DNA from: Eubacterium sp.
Lineage (GTDB): Bacteria; Bacillota; Clostridia; Lachnospirales; Lachnospiraceae
NCBI GenBank assembly: GCA_017433295.1
Contig: JAFRHL010000006.1
Coordinates: 1 to 64,000 of the forward strand
DNA length: 64,000 bases
Reading direction: 5' to 3'
The translations under genes were made by a program, and so were the position numbers. The notes under the pieces are model-generated. The model was not told where the DNA came from, ran no database searches, and saw only the letters and a list, made by a program, of their open reading frames with translations. Below, piece by piece: positions 44,072-53,030 of this stretch. Each line of letters begins with the position of its first letter. Within the stretch, counting starts at the first letter, position 1.

Positions 44072-45090
44072 TGAAAACCAGTGATTTTTATTTTGATTTA
44101 CCCCAGGAGATGATTGCCCAGGATCCCCTTGCCGACCGGTCTTCCTCCAGGCTGATGGTCCTGGACCGGGAAACAGGGGAAGTCACCCACCGGATTTTTA
44201 AAGACATTACAGAGTATCTTCGGCCGGGTGACTGCCTGGTCATCAATGACACCAAGGTGATCCCGGCCCGCCTCATCGGCGTCCGGGAGGGCACCGGCGG
44301 GAAGGTGGAACTGCTTCTTTTAAAGCGCAGGGAAAATGATATCTGGGAGACACTGGTAAAACCCGGTAAGAAATGCCGTGCCGGTGTTCGTCTGACTTTT
44401 GGAAACGGAGAACTGGAAGCTGAAATCCGGGAAGTCCTGCCCGACGGCAACCGCCTGGTCCGGTTCTCCTATGAGGGGATCTTTGAGGAGGTCCTTGACC
44501 GTCTGGGCCAGATGCCCCTGCCGCCCTATATCACCCACAAGCTTGAGGATAAAAACCGATATCAGACTGTATATGCCAGGTACGAGGGGTCTGCCGCGGC
44601 TCCCACCGCGGGTCTTCATTTTACAGAAGAGCTGCTGGAGGAGATCCGGCAGAAGGGAGTATATATTGCCAGAGTGACCCTCCATGTGGGACTGGGCACC
44701 TTCCGGCCGGTTAAAGTAGATAATGTCCTTGACCATCACATGCATTCAGAGTATTATCATGTCAGCAGGGAAGCCGCGGATATGATTAATGGGGCAAAAC
44801 GGTCAGGTGGCCGGATTATCTCTGTGGGGACCACAAGCACCCGGACCCTGGAATCGGTGGCCCTGCCGGACGGAACCATTGTTCCCGGCAGCGGCAACAC
44901 GGAGATATTCATTTATCCCGGCTACCGTTTTAAAGCCATTGACTGCCTGATCACCAACTTTCACCTTCCGGAATCCACCCTGCTGATGCTGGTAAGTGCC
45001 CTGGCAGGGAGAGAACATGTGCTGGCTGCCTATGAGGAGGCAGTAAGGGAAGGCTATCGCTTTTTCTCTTTGGAGATGCCATGTTTATAA
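44068..45090 (+). CDS. queA: tRNA preQ1(34) S-adenosylmethionine ribosyltransferase-isomerase
   Basis: Adds the cyclopentene-ring precursor from SAM to preQ1 in tRNA wobble position 34, giving epoxyqueuosine. The 340-residue protein opens [18 protein letters not shown], then [39 protein letters not shown] and [16 protein letters not shown], all family signatures. Its ATG overlaps the pheT stop by 4 bp. It is the tRNA-modifying partner of the queD-queE-folE-queC genes 7 kb upstream; tgt is not in the window. Confidence 0.97.
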   Translation: MMKTSDFYFDLPQEMIAQDPLADRSSSRLMVLDRETGEVTHRIFKDITEYLRPGDCLVINDTKVIPARLIGVREGTGGKVELLLLKRRENDIWETLVKPGKKCRAGVRLTFGNGELEAEIREVLPDGNRLVRFSYEGIFEEVLDRLGQMPLPPYITHKLEDKNRYQTVYARYEGSAAAPTAGLHFTEELLEEIRQKGVYIARVTLHVGLGTFRPVKVDNVLDHHMHSEYYHVSREAADMINGAKRSGGRIISVGTTSTRTLESVALPDGTIVPGSGNTEIFIYPGYRFKAIDCLITNFHLPESTLLMLVSALAGREHVLAAYEEAVREGYRFFSLEMPCL

Positions 45091-45111
45091 AATAGTGAGT
45101 GAGGTTATAAT

Positions 45112-46512
45112 ATGAGGAATTATAAAAGACCCCTGAACCGCAGTATCACTATAGGATGTATTATTTTCATCATAGCTCTCTGCATTCTCCTTAGTGTGGC
45201 AAACCTGTCTCTTTACAGGACATATGTCTACAATGATTATCGCGTTTATATAAGAGAAATACTTGACTATACCATGTCCCGGATCGATGGGGATGATCTT
45301 AAAAAATGCATTGATACCCGGCAGGAAAGTGAGAAATATAAAGAAACACTTCTGTTTATGGATAACCTTATGGACCACTTTAAGGAAATTCACTATTTCT
45401 ATGCTGTACTTCCCCTCAACACAGAGGATAAGGGAAATGTGATGAGTGTTTTTTCCGCGGAGCGGTATCACGACAGATATGTGGATACGGAGGGAAACCT
45501 TTATCTGGGCTGGATCTCGGATACGGAGTTCGATTCAGAAACAGCCGCCCAGTTTTTTGAAATTTTAAATGGGGACGGTATCATTTTCTTTGAGGAGGAG
45601 ACTGAATGGGGGACCGATTATACCGGAGCTGTGCCGATCAGGGATTCTCAGGGAAAGGCGATAGCAGTCCTTGCGGTTGACATAGATATATCTTTCATTC
45701 ATGACATGATCCTCAGGTATGCAGCTGTCAACATTGGCATTATCTCCTTGGCAGGTCTTCTCTTCATCACTGTCTTTCTGCTGTGGGCAAGGAGAAACAT
45801 AACAAGTCCGATCAGAGAACTGGAAACGAGAGCAGCCGGTTTTGTCGGCCACAGTCACGGACAGAGGGATGTTGAAGCACTGACATTTGAAGCACCTGAG
45901 ATTAAGGAAGACAATGAGATAAAAGCCCTGTCCGAGGCTGTTGTCAAGATGGTCCAGGATATGCGTGATTATGTCTCCGATATCATTAATGCCGAGAACA
46001 AGGCAGCAAATATGCAGGAGCTTGCCAATCGGGACGCTCTTACCGGAATCAGGAATAAAACTGCCTATGATACGGAAATCCATCGTATTGAGAAATTGAT
46101 GGAAGAGGGAGATACAAAGGTTGGTCTGGCCATCATAGATCTTAATTTTCTTAAAAGGATCAATGACAGCTATGGACATGACAAGGGTGACATCGCGATA
46201 AAGAAGCTCTCCGGGCTGATATGCCGGACTTTCAGTCACAGTGCCGTATTCCGTATAGGAGGAGATGAATTTGTTGTCATACTCCGGGGCAGTGATCATG
46301 ACCGGTTCGACCAGCTGATGGAACAATTTCACCAGGAACTGGCTGAGATGAATGAAGATGACACGTTAATGCCCTGGGAGAATATTTCAGCGGCCATAGG
46401 CGCTGCCTTCTACGACGAGACCCTTGACGATGATATATACAGTGTTTTCAAACGTGCGGACCAGAATATGTATGATCACAAAAAGGTAATGAAGGCAGTA
46501 CGTGAAGATTAA
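45112..46512 (+). CDS. Membrane-anchored GGDEF diguanylate cyclase
   Basis: Makes c-di-GMP in response to an extracellular signal. The 466-residue protein has transmembrane helices at about 12-33 and 202-225 flanking a Cache-like sensor (about 35-200), a short HAMP-like linker and coiled coil (SDIINAENKAANMQELANRD), and a C-terminal GGDEF domain. The active-site motif FRIGGDEFVVIL is intact at residues 383-387, so it should be active. It has its own RBS (GAGTGAGG) and is followed by a terminator. The signal is unknown. Confidence 0.93.
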   Translation: MRNYKRPLNRSITIGCIIFIIALCILLSVANLSLYRTYVYNDYRVYIREILDYTMSRIDGDDLKKCIDTRQESEKYKETLLFMDNLMDHFKEIHYFYAVLPLNTEDKGNVMSVFSAERYHDRYVDTEGNLYLGWISDTEFDSETAAQFFEILNGDGIIFFEEETEWGTDYTGAVPIRDSQGKAIAVLAVDIDISFIHDMILRYAAVNIGIISLAGLLFITVFLLWARRNITSPIRELETRAAGFVGHSHGQRDVEALTFEAPEIKEDNEIKALSEAVVKMVQDMRDYVSDIINAENKAANMQELANRDALTGIRNKTAYDTEIHRIEKLMEEGDTKVGLAIIDLNFLKRINDSYGHDKGDIAIKKLSGLICRTFSHSAVFRIGGDEFVVILRGSDHDRFDQLMEQFHQELAEMNEDDTLMPWENISAAIGAAFYDETLDDDIYSVFKRADQNMYDHKKVMKAVRED

Positions 46513-46541
46513 GAACCGACCGGAGCGTAGATTAGAAAACG

Positions 46542-46569
46542 GAGCACTATCATATGTGCTCTTTTTTTT
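46542..46569 (+). terminator. Terminator after the GGDEF gene
   Basis: GAGCAC (46542-46547) and GTGCTC (46556-46561), then TTTTTTTT. Confidence 0.9.
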
Positions 46570-46664
46570 ATGTCCTGAGACCATGTATATCAAATCGCAG
46601 ACCTCGCTGCAGGATTGTTATTATGGCCTGAAATGGAAAATAATATAAAAAATACTATTTTTTG

Positions 46665-46692
46665 TTGACAAATATATAAAGAGTGTTATGAT
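46665..46692 (+). promoter_or_regulatory. Promoter of the MBL/prepilin peptidase pair
   Basis: TTGACA at 46665-46670, 16-bp spacer, TATGAT at 46687-46692; start near 46699, leader about 70 nt. Confidence 0.65.
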
Positions 46693-46705
46693 AAGAATAC
46701 GGTGA

Positions 46706-46723
46706 TGATTTCGATTGATTTGA
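46706..46723. repeat. Dispersed repeat copy D
   Basis: TGATTTCGATTGATTTGA, identical to copy C. It lies in the leader of the MBL gene just after the predicted start. Confidence 0.55.
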
Positions 46724-46771
46724 TTATTCATAAGCGCGGGGTTAAAGAGTGCTTTTAAGATTGGAGGGAAT

Positions 46772-47671
46772 ATGGTCTGGAAATTAACGACGTTGATTGA
46801 GAATCATGGAGATAAAGAAGGAGTACTAGCCTGTGAACATGGACTCTCGGTACTGATTGAAGGGGAAGGCTTCCGCATGTTGATGGATACCGGCCAGAGC
46901 GGTGCATTTTATGAGAATGCGGAAAAAATGGGCCTGTCCCTTGCAGATCTTGACTGTCTGCTGCTGAGCCATGCCCATTATGACCACACCGGGGGCCTGT
47001 TCCGCCTTATTAACAGAGGATCCATGCCGAAAAAGGTCTATGTCGGACGTCATTTTTTCAGGAAGTGTTATCACAGAAAGGCTGATGGACACATGAAGTT
47101 TATCGGCATGAAGTTCGACCGGCAGATCCTGCATGAGCTTGGAGTTCCTGTAGAGGAGATCTGTACGGATTCCCTGGACATTGCCGGGGGAGTCACGTTA
47201 TACCGGAATTTTGAGCAGATTACTGACTATGAGAAACTGAACCCGGATTTTTTCTACCAGGAAGAGGACTCTGTCTGTGCTCCCTTTGGCCGCTGCGCAG
47301 ACAGCCTGAACTATATACCGGACTCCTTTGAGGATGAGACAGCGGTGGCTCTTGATACCGGAGAAGGACTTTTCGTGGTGGCAGGATGTTCCCATCCCGG
47401 CATTGTGAATATTCTCACCACAATATCCGCAAGAAGCGGCAGGAAGATATGCGGAGTGATCGGAGGAACCCATCTGGTGGATGCTGATGAGACCAGGGTT
47501 CGAAAAACGGCAGAAGATTTTAAGAAGCTGGGTATCCGTTATGTGGGGGTATCCCATTGTACGGGAGATCAGAATCTGAGGATCCTTAAAGAGTGTTTCG
47601 GTGAGGGGTTTGTTTTTAACTGCACCGGGAATGTAATTGAATTATCATGGCAGCTTTCCGGATTATCCTGA
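46772..47671 (+). CDS. MBL-fold metallo-hydrolase (COG1237 style)
   Basis: A 299-residue protein with N-terminal TLIENHGDKEG and EHGLSVLIE, the zinc motif LLLSHAHYDHTGGL near residue 70, and GCSHPGIVNIL with the third His. This layout fits the group annotated as 7,8-dihydropterin-6-methyl-aminobenzene-phosphate synthase-like or MBL hydrolases, whose bacterial substrates are unknown. Cytosolic. It overlaps the prepilin peptidase gene by 25 bp. TGGAGGGAA precedes ATG 46772. Confidence 0.88.
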   Translation: MVWKLTTLIENHGDKEGVLACEHGLSVLIEGEGFRMLMDTGQSGAFYENAEKMGLSLADLDCLLLSHAHYDHTGGLFRLINRGSMPKKVYVGRHFFRKCYHRKADGHMKFIGMKFDRQILHELGVPVEEICTDSLDIAGGVTLYRNFEQITDYEKLNPDFFYQEEDSVCAPFGRCADSLNYIPDSFEDETAVALDTGEGLFVVAGCSHPGIVNILTTISARSGRKICGVIGGTHLVDADETRVRKTAEDFKKLGIRYVGVSHCTGDQNLRILKECFGEGFVFNCTGNVIELSWQLSGLS

Positions 47672-48123
47672 CCCTGCTCTGGCTGACTGCCCTCATAAGA
47701 ATTGCCCTTACCGACCTGAAGACCCTGCAGATCCCTGACCGGTGGAATCTGATCCTGGCAGTCGCAGGCATACTGTCCTCATTTGTTAATATGGACAGAG
47801 GTCCTGCAGAACAAGTGGCGGGCGCTTTTATTATCAGTTTACCTATGCTGATAACGGATCTTGTTATTCCCGGCGGCTTTGGGGGAGGGGATATAAAGCT
47901 GATGGCGGCGGCGGGACTGTTCCTCGGATGGAAGAAAGAAGTGCTGGCGGCGCTGCTGGCATTTTCGGCTGCAGGTCTTTTTGCAGTTTATCTGCTGCTG
48001 ACGGGGAAGGCCGGGCGGAAGGACTGTTTTGCCTTTGGCCCTTTTCTCTGCGGCGGTCTTGCCTTTTCAGCCCTTGCGGGAGACAGGGTGGTTATGTGGT
48101 ATATGAGCCATCTTTTGTATTAG
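47647..48123 (+). CDS. A24-type prepilin peptidase-like membrane protein
   Basis: A 158-residue protein with five to six hydrophobic segments and both catalytic aspartates of A24 aspartic proteases: ALTDLKTLQIPD-like IALTDLKTLQIPDRWN in the first loop and GGFGGGDIKLMAAAG in the second (GxGD). There is no N-terminal methyltransferase domain, so it is the short TadV/CpaA-like form. No pilin or tight-adherence genes are nearby, which makes the client unclear. The start overlaps the MBL gene by 25 bp. Confidence 0.87.
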   Translation: MAAFRIILTLLWLTALIRIALTDLKTLQIPDRWNLILAVAGILSSFVNMDRGPAEQVAGAFIISLPMLITDLVIPGGFGGGDIKLMAAAGLFLGWKKEVLAALLAFSAAGLFAVYLLLTGKAGRKDCFAFGPFLCGGLAFSALAGDRVVMWYMSHLLY

Positions 48124-48277
48124 CTTTTGAACATGTGCAATTTCCCTTTACTTTGAAGATGATTAATGTTAAAATTATGTCGGATTATTAACCAAACTTA
48201 AGTAACCTTTCAAGCCCTGTCCGGGTGTTTTCGGAGGCTTTCAAGGGATTACAATTATTTTTTAAGGAGGAATTATC

Positions 48278-51200
48278 ATGCCTAGAGCAAAACAGTCCAT
48301 GGATGGTAATACCGCAGCTGCTCATGTTGCTTATGCTTATACTGAGGTTGCAGCGATCTATCCTATCACCCCATCCAGTCCAATGGCAGACTCTGTTGAC
48401 CAGTGGGCAGCAGCAGGTCAGGAGAATATTTTCGGCAATCAGGTTGTTGTTAGTGAACTTCAGTCTGAAGCAGGTGCAGCAGGTGCTGTTCACGGTTCTC
48501 TTGCCACAGGTGCCCTTACCACTACTTTTACTGCATCCCAGGGACTTCTTCTTATGATCCCCAATATGTACAAGATTGCTGCAGAGCAGTTACCTTGCGT
48601 ATTTGATGTTTCCGCACGTACAGTTTCCACACACGCCCTGAACATTTTTGGTGATCACAGTGACGTTTATGCCTGTCGTCAGACCGGTTTCGCCATGCTG
48701 TGCGAGACCAATCCTCAGGAAGTTATGGACTTAAGTCCCGTTGCCCATCTTGCGGCACTGGAGGGTAAGGTTCCCTTTATTAACTTCTTCGATGGTTTCC
48801 GTACTTCCCATGAGATCCAGAAGATTGAGAAATGGGACTATGCAGATCTTAAGGAAATGTGCCCCATGGACAAGGTTGAAGAGTTCCGTGCCCACGCCCT
48901 GAACCCGACCAAGCCCACCATGCGTGGATCTCACGAGAATGATGATGTGTTCTTCCAGCACAGAGAGGCATGTAACAGTGTTTACGATGCGCTTCCTGCT
49001 GTTGTTGAGAAGTACATGAACAAGATTAATGAGAAGTTAGGTACAGACTACAGTCTGTTTAACTATTACGGTGCTCCGGATGCTGACCGTGTCATCATTG
49101 CCATGGGCTCCATCAATGATGTGATTGAAGAAGTCATTGATTACCTGAACGCAAGAGGCGAGAAGGTAGGTCTTGTCAAGGTACGTCTGTACCGTCCGTG
49201 GGTACCGGGTGCCCTGGTTAAGGCTATTCCTGCAACCGCTAAGAAGATTGCCGTTCTTGACCGTACAAAAGAGCCCGGATCACTGGGTGAGCCTTTATTC
49301 CTTGATGTTGCCGCTACACTTCGTGAAGCAGGCCTTAATGACATCACCCTGATCGGCGGACGTTACGGCCTCGGTTCCAAGGATACACCGCCTTCAAGTG
49401 TATTTGCAGTTTACTCCGAACTGGCCAAGGACGATCCCAAGGCACGCTTTACCATCGGTATCGTGGATGATGTGACCAACCTTTCTCTTGACGAGGTTAA
49501 ACCCGCGCCCATTACTTCCGCAGAGGGTACTGTTGAGTGTAAGTTCTGGGGTCTCGGCGGAGATGGAACCGTTGGTGCCAACAAGAACTCCACCAAGATC
49601 ATCGGTGACCATACCGATAAGTTTATCCAGGCTTATTTCCAGTATGACTCCAAGAAGACCGGAGGTATCACCATCTCCCATCTTCGTTTCGGCGACAAGC
49701 CCATCAAGAGCCCCTACTACATCAACCAGGCTGACTTTGTTGCATGTCACAATCCATCCTATGTTGTAAAGGGCTACAGGATGGTTCAGGATGTGAAGCC
49801 GGGCGGCGTATTCATGATCAACTGCCAGTGGTCTGATGAAGAATTAGACAAGCATATGCCGGCAGAGGCCAAGAAGTACATCGCGGATAATAACATCCAG
49901 TTATATACCATTAACGCTATTGACAAGGCAATCGAGATCGGTATGGGCAAGCGTACCAATACGATCCTTCAGTCCGCCTTCTTTAAGCTGGCCAATGTTA
50001 TGCCCATCGATGACGCTGTAGAGTTTATGAAAGCAGCAGCCAAGAAGTCCTACAGCAAGAAGGGCGATGCAGTTGTTGAGATGAACTACAAGGCTATTGA
50101 TGCCGGTGTAGACGCCACTCATAAAGTAGAGATTCCCGAATCCTGGAAGAATCCTGAAGCAGATGCTCCGGCTCCCGAGAAGACAGGACGTCCCGCCACT
50201 GTCAAGATGGTTACAGAGCTCCTTGACCCCATCGGAAAGATGGATGGCTACAGACTTCCCGTATCTGCATTTGCTGATAAGGCAGACGGTCAGTTCGAGA
50301 TCGGTGCTTCCGCATATGAGAAGCGTGGTACTGCTGTTACTGTTCCCACATGGGATCCTGAGAAGTGTATCCAGTGTAACCAGTGCGCATTCGTTTGTTC
50401 CCATGCAACCATTCGTCCGTTTATCTTAACTGATGAAGAAGTTGCTGCAGCTCCTGCTAATATTAAGCTGGCTGATTCCAAGCATCTTGCAGGTGCAAAA
50501 TACACCATGTCGGTTTCTCCGTTAGACTGTATGGGATGTGGTGAGTGTATTACCGTATGTCCCAAGGCTGCCATTTCCATGGTTCCGCAGGAATCCCAGG
50601 CAGCAGAGCAGCCGGTATTTGATTACCTGGTAGCCAATGTAGGAAAGAAACAGACCAAGTTTGCTGATAACACAGTGATCGGTTCCCAGTACAACCAGCC
50701 GCTGCTTGAGTTCTCCGGCTCCTGCGCAGGATGTGCAGAGACATCCTATGCCCGCCTGATCACTCAGCTTTTCGGTGAGCAGATGTACATCAGTAACGCT
50801 ACAGGATGTTCCTCCATCTGGGGCGGACCTGCAGCTACATCACCATATACAGTAAACAAAGACTCCTTACAGGGTCCTGCATGGTCCAACTCCCTCTTTG
50901 AGGACAATGCCGAGCATGGTTATGGTATGGCTCTGGGCCACAAAGTATTAAGAGAGCATACCATTGAGAAGGTTGCAAAGATGGCTGAGTCTGACAAGGC
51001 CACAGCAGAGTTCAAGGCAGCTTTCGAAGTATTCATGGAAACCAAGGAAGATACCAAGGCCAATGCTCCTGCAGCCAAGGCTTTGATCGCCGAGATTGAG
51101 AAAGCAGCAGCAAATGGCTGCCCGGATGCTCCGGAAGTTCTTGAGATGAAGCAGTATCTGGCCAAGAAATCCATCTGGATCTTCGGTGGTGACGGATGGG

Positions 51201-51823
51201 CATATGATATCGGTTACGGCGGACTGGACCACGTACTGGCTTCCGGTGAGAACGTAAACGTTATGGTATTTGACACAGAGATGTACTCCAACACCGGCGG
51301 ACAGGCCTCCAAGGCTTCCAATATCGGTGAGGTTTGCCAGTTCGCGGCAGCAGGTAAGGAGATCAAGAAGAAGAGCCTTACTGAGATCGCCATGACCTAC
51401 GGTTACGTATATGTTGCCCAGATCGCTCTTGGTGCTAATCCTGCCCAGGCAGTTAAGTGCATCGCCGAGGCTGAGGCATATGACGGACCATCCCTCATCA
51501 TCGGTTACGCTCCCTGTGAGCTCCACGGTATCGCCAAGGGTGGTATGAACCATTGCCAGGATGAGATGAAGAAGGCAGTTAAGGCCGGTTACTGGAACCT
51601 CTTCTCCTTCGATCCCGCCAAGAAGGCAGCTGGTAAGAACCCGTTCACACTGACAAGCAAGGCTCCGGACGGAAGCTATCAGGATTTCCTGAACAACGAA
51701 GCACGTTACACCCGTCTGATCAAGCCGTTCCCGGAGAGAGCAGAAAGACTCTTCGCCGCTTCCGAGGAAGCTGCAAAAGAGCGCTTCGAACATCTCCAGA
51801 AGCTGGTTGAGCTTTACAAATAA
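48278..51823 (+). CDS. nifJ: Pyruvate:ferredoxin (flavodoxin) oxidoreductase
   Basis: Oxidative decarboxylation of pyruvate to acetyl-CoA with reduction of ferredoxin, the central fermentation step. The 1181-residue homodimer-type enzyme contains domain I (MDGNTAAAHVAYAYTEVAAIYPITPSSPM-type opening, quoted in part), domain III gamma part, two [4Fe-4S] motifs starting at Cys697 (CIQCNQCAFVC) and Cys751 (CMGCGECITVC), the proximal-cluster Cys in SGSCAGCAETSY, and the TPP motif from Gly971 (GDGWAYDIGYGGLDH) with MYSNTGGQASKA. AAGGAGG precedes ATG 48278. CGT-rich codons indicate heavy expression. A TTGAAG/TAAAAT promoter near 48153-48175 is possible. A terminator follows, so it is monocistronic. 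Confidence 0.98.
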   Translation: MPRAKQSMDGNTAAAHVAYAYTEVAAIYPITPSSPMADSVDQWAAAGQENIFGNQVVVSELQSEAGAAGAVHGSLATGALTTTFTASQGLLLMIPNMYKIAAEQLPCVFDVSARTVSTHALNIFGDHSDVYACRQTGFAMLCETNPQEVMDLSPVAHLAALEGKVPFINFFDGFRTSHEIQKIEKWDYADLKEMCPMDKVEEFRAHALNPTKPTMRGSHENDDVFFQHREACNSVYDALPAVVEKYMNKINEKLGTDYSLFNYYGAPDADRVIIAMGSINDVIEEVIDYLNARGEKVGLVKVRLYRPWVPGALVKAIPATAKKIAVLDRTKEPGSLGEPLFLDVAATLREAGLNDITLIGGRYGLGSKDTPPSSVFAVYSELAKDDPKARFTIGIVDDVTNLSLDEVKPAPITSAEGTVECKFWGLGGDGTVGANKNSTKIIGDHTDKFIQAYFQYDSKKTGGITISHLRFGDKPIKSPYYINQADFVACHNPSYVVKGYRMVQDVKPGGVFMINCQWSDEELDKHMPAEAKKYIADNNIQLYTINAIDKAIEIGMGKRTNTILQSAFFKLANVMPIDDAVEFMKAAAKKSYSKKGDAVVEMNYKAIDAGVDATHKVEIPESWKNPEADAPAPEKTGRPATVKMVTELLDPIGKMDGYRLPVSAFADKADGQFEIGASAYEKRGTAVTVPTWDPEKCIQCNQCAFVCSHATIRPFILTDEEVAAAPANIKLADSKHLAGAKYTMSVSPLDCMGCGECITVCPKAAISMVPQESQAAEQPVFDYLVANVGKKQTKFADNTVIGSQYNQPLLEFSGSCAGCAETSYARLITQLFGEQMYISNATGCSSIWGGPAATSPYTVNKDSLQGPAWSNSLFEDNAEHGYGMALGHKVLREHTIEKVAKMAESDKATAEFKAAFEVFMETKEDTKANAPAAKALIAEIEKAAANGCPDAPEVLEMKQYLAKKSIWIFGGDGWAYDIGYGGLDHVLASGENVNVMVFDTEMYSNTGGQASKASNIGEVCQFAAAGKEIKKKSLTEIAMTYGYVYVAQIALGANPAQAVKCIAEAEAYDGPSLIIGYAPCELHGIAKGGMNHCQDEMKKAVKAGYWNLFSFDPAKKAAGKNPFTLTSKAPDGSYQDFLNNEARYTRLIKPFPERAERLFAASEEAAKERFEHLQKLVELYK

Positions 51824-51921
51824 TAGTCGGGAGACAATTATCGTCTGCTGATTAAAAGGATGGCCCGGGTTATTCCTTGCGGGGATAAAGGGCAAGATCC
51901 TTTAGCATAACATGATTTAAG

Positions 51922-51970
51922 AAAAAGACCATTTCCATGGAGTTTTCTTCTGGGAAATGGTCTTTTTTTT
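51922..51970 (+). terminator. Terminator after nifJ
   Basis: AAAGACCATTTCC (from 51924) pairs with GGAAATGGTCTTT, then TTTTTT; long stem of about 13 bp. Confidence 0.93.
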
Positions 51971-51982
51971 CGTGAGAAACCA

Positions 51983-51991
51983 TGATATAAT
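51983..51991 (+). promoter_or_regulatory. Extended -10 promoter of the fibronectin-like gene
   Basis: TGA-TATAAT at 51983-51991, just past the nifJ terminator. The leader to ATG 52121 would be about 120 nt; nothing else is recognised in 51992-52120. Confidence 0.45.
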
Positions 51992-52120
51992 AAATAACAT
52001 AAAGTGAGTACTGAGTTAATTATCCATCTTGATCTTACAAAAGGAAAGGAGGTAGGGCTGCCGGCAAAAAATATATAAAGTTTCAATATTAATGTTGACT
52101 AAATAAGAGGGGGTATTTAT

Positions 52121-52912
52121 ATGAAAAGATCATCATATCTACAGCTTAAGCTGACCTTATTTTTCCTTTTTTTCTGCCTGACAGCGTCTGTTTCAAGGCC
52201 TTGTGCTGCCGCATCATTTACACGCACCAGACCGAAGCTGAATATTCTCAGTGCATATATGAATAATGCGGTTTACCTGAAATGGAATAAGGTTAGGGGT
52301 GCAAAAAAGTACGAGATCCAGAGAGCTAAGATCAACCCTAAGAAAAGGAACACCGTGGGGAAATGGAAAAGATGGGCAGTGACCAGGAACACAAGTATCA
52401 AAAAGAGAGCTGCCGGTGATTTCAGGTACAGAGTTCGGGCGATCAGTGGTAATAAGACGAGCCTGTGGTCTGCATCAAAGAGAATTTTCGGCGCTAACGG
52501 AGTGATAACGAACGTGGTTTACGAAAAGCCTATGTTCTATATCTTTGGTGGGACCCTGAATTTCCGTGTATTAATAACTAATAGAACTCAATCGCAAATG
52601 GGATTCGTAAAAACCGGATCACAGAGTACGATTTATGCAATTGATACAAGTACAAACAAGGTTGTAAAATCATGGCCGGGCCATCTGTATATAGCCGAAA
52701 GCTATGGCTATGCAAAACAGGTTAATCCGGGAAAGAAGCAGTCGGTATATTTTTATTGCAGCATGGATGAAGATGAATATGAACAATATAAGAATTACAA
52801 ATTCATGGTCACTGCCAGTTTCTACCCCAATCCCTGGGTAGAACCTATATCAACTGTTATGGCTGTTGCATGTACAACAAATGTGGCAGAATCCGCTATT
52901 GCGGGTAAGTAA
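52121..52912 (+). CDS. Secreted protein with a fibronectin type III-like domain
   Basis: A 263-residue exported protein. Signal peptide about 1-31 (LTLFFLFFCLTASVSRPCAAA). Residues about 36-115 have the FN3-like pattern AVYLKWNKVRGAKKYEIQRA then FRYRVRAISGNKTSLWSASK. The C-terminal half (about 125-255) is beta-rich and unassigned (FYIFGGTLNFRVLITN, YFYCSMDEDEYEQYKN). FN3-like W(K)V.GA..YEIQR modules are common in clostridial surface proteins. No sortase or cell-wall binding motif is seen, so it is probably soluble or loosely attached. Basic overall. Confidence 0.82.
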   Translation: MKRSSYLQLKLTLFFLFFCLTASVSRPCAAASFTRTRPKLNILSAYMNNAVYLKWNKVRGAKKYEIQRAKINPKKRNTVGKWKRWAVTRNTSIKKRAAGDFRYRVRAISGNKTSLWSASKRIFGANGVITNVVYEKPMFYIFGGTLNFRVLITNRTQSQMGFVKTGSQSTIYAIDTSTNKVVKSWPGHLYIAESYGYAKQVNPGKKQSVYFYCSMDEDEYEQYKNYKFMVTASFYPNPWVEPISTVMAVACTTNVAESAIAGK

Positions 52913-52916
52913 AAAG

Positions 52917-53028
52917 AGAATGGGGCTGCCCCATAAAACAGTGATTCCCACACTGTCGGGATTCCATGTGTTATACATGAATACCTGACGGTGTGGGAAT
53001 CACTATTCAGGGCGTTGTCCCATTTTTA
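52917..53028. repeat. 110-bp near-palindromic element, MITE-like
   Basis: The two arms of about 50 bp are imperfect inverted repeats: GTGATTCCCACAC (52941-52953) faces GTGTGGGAATCAC (52991-53003), with an inner ATTCCATGT/ACATGAAT stem and outer AATGGGGC / GTCCCATT arms. It fills the gap between two convergent genes and may also stop transcription from both sides. Confidence 0.75.
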
Positions 53029-53030
53029 TA

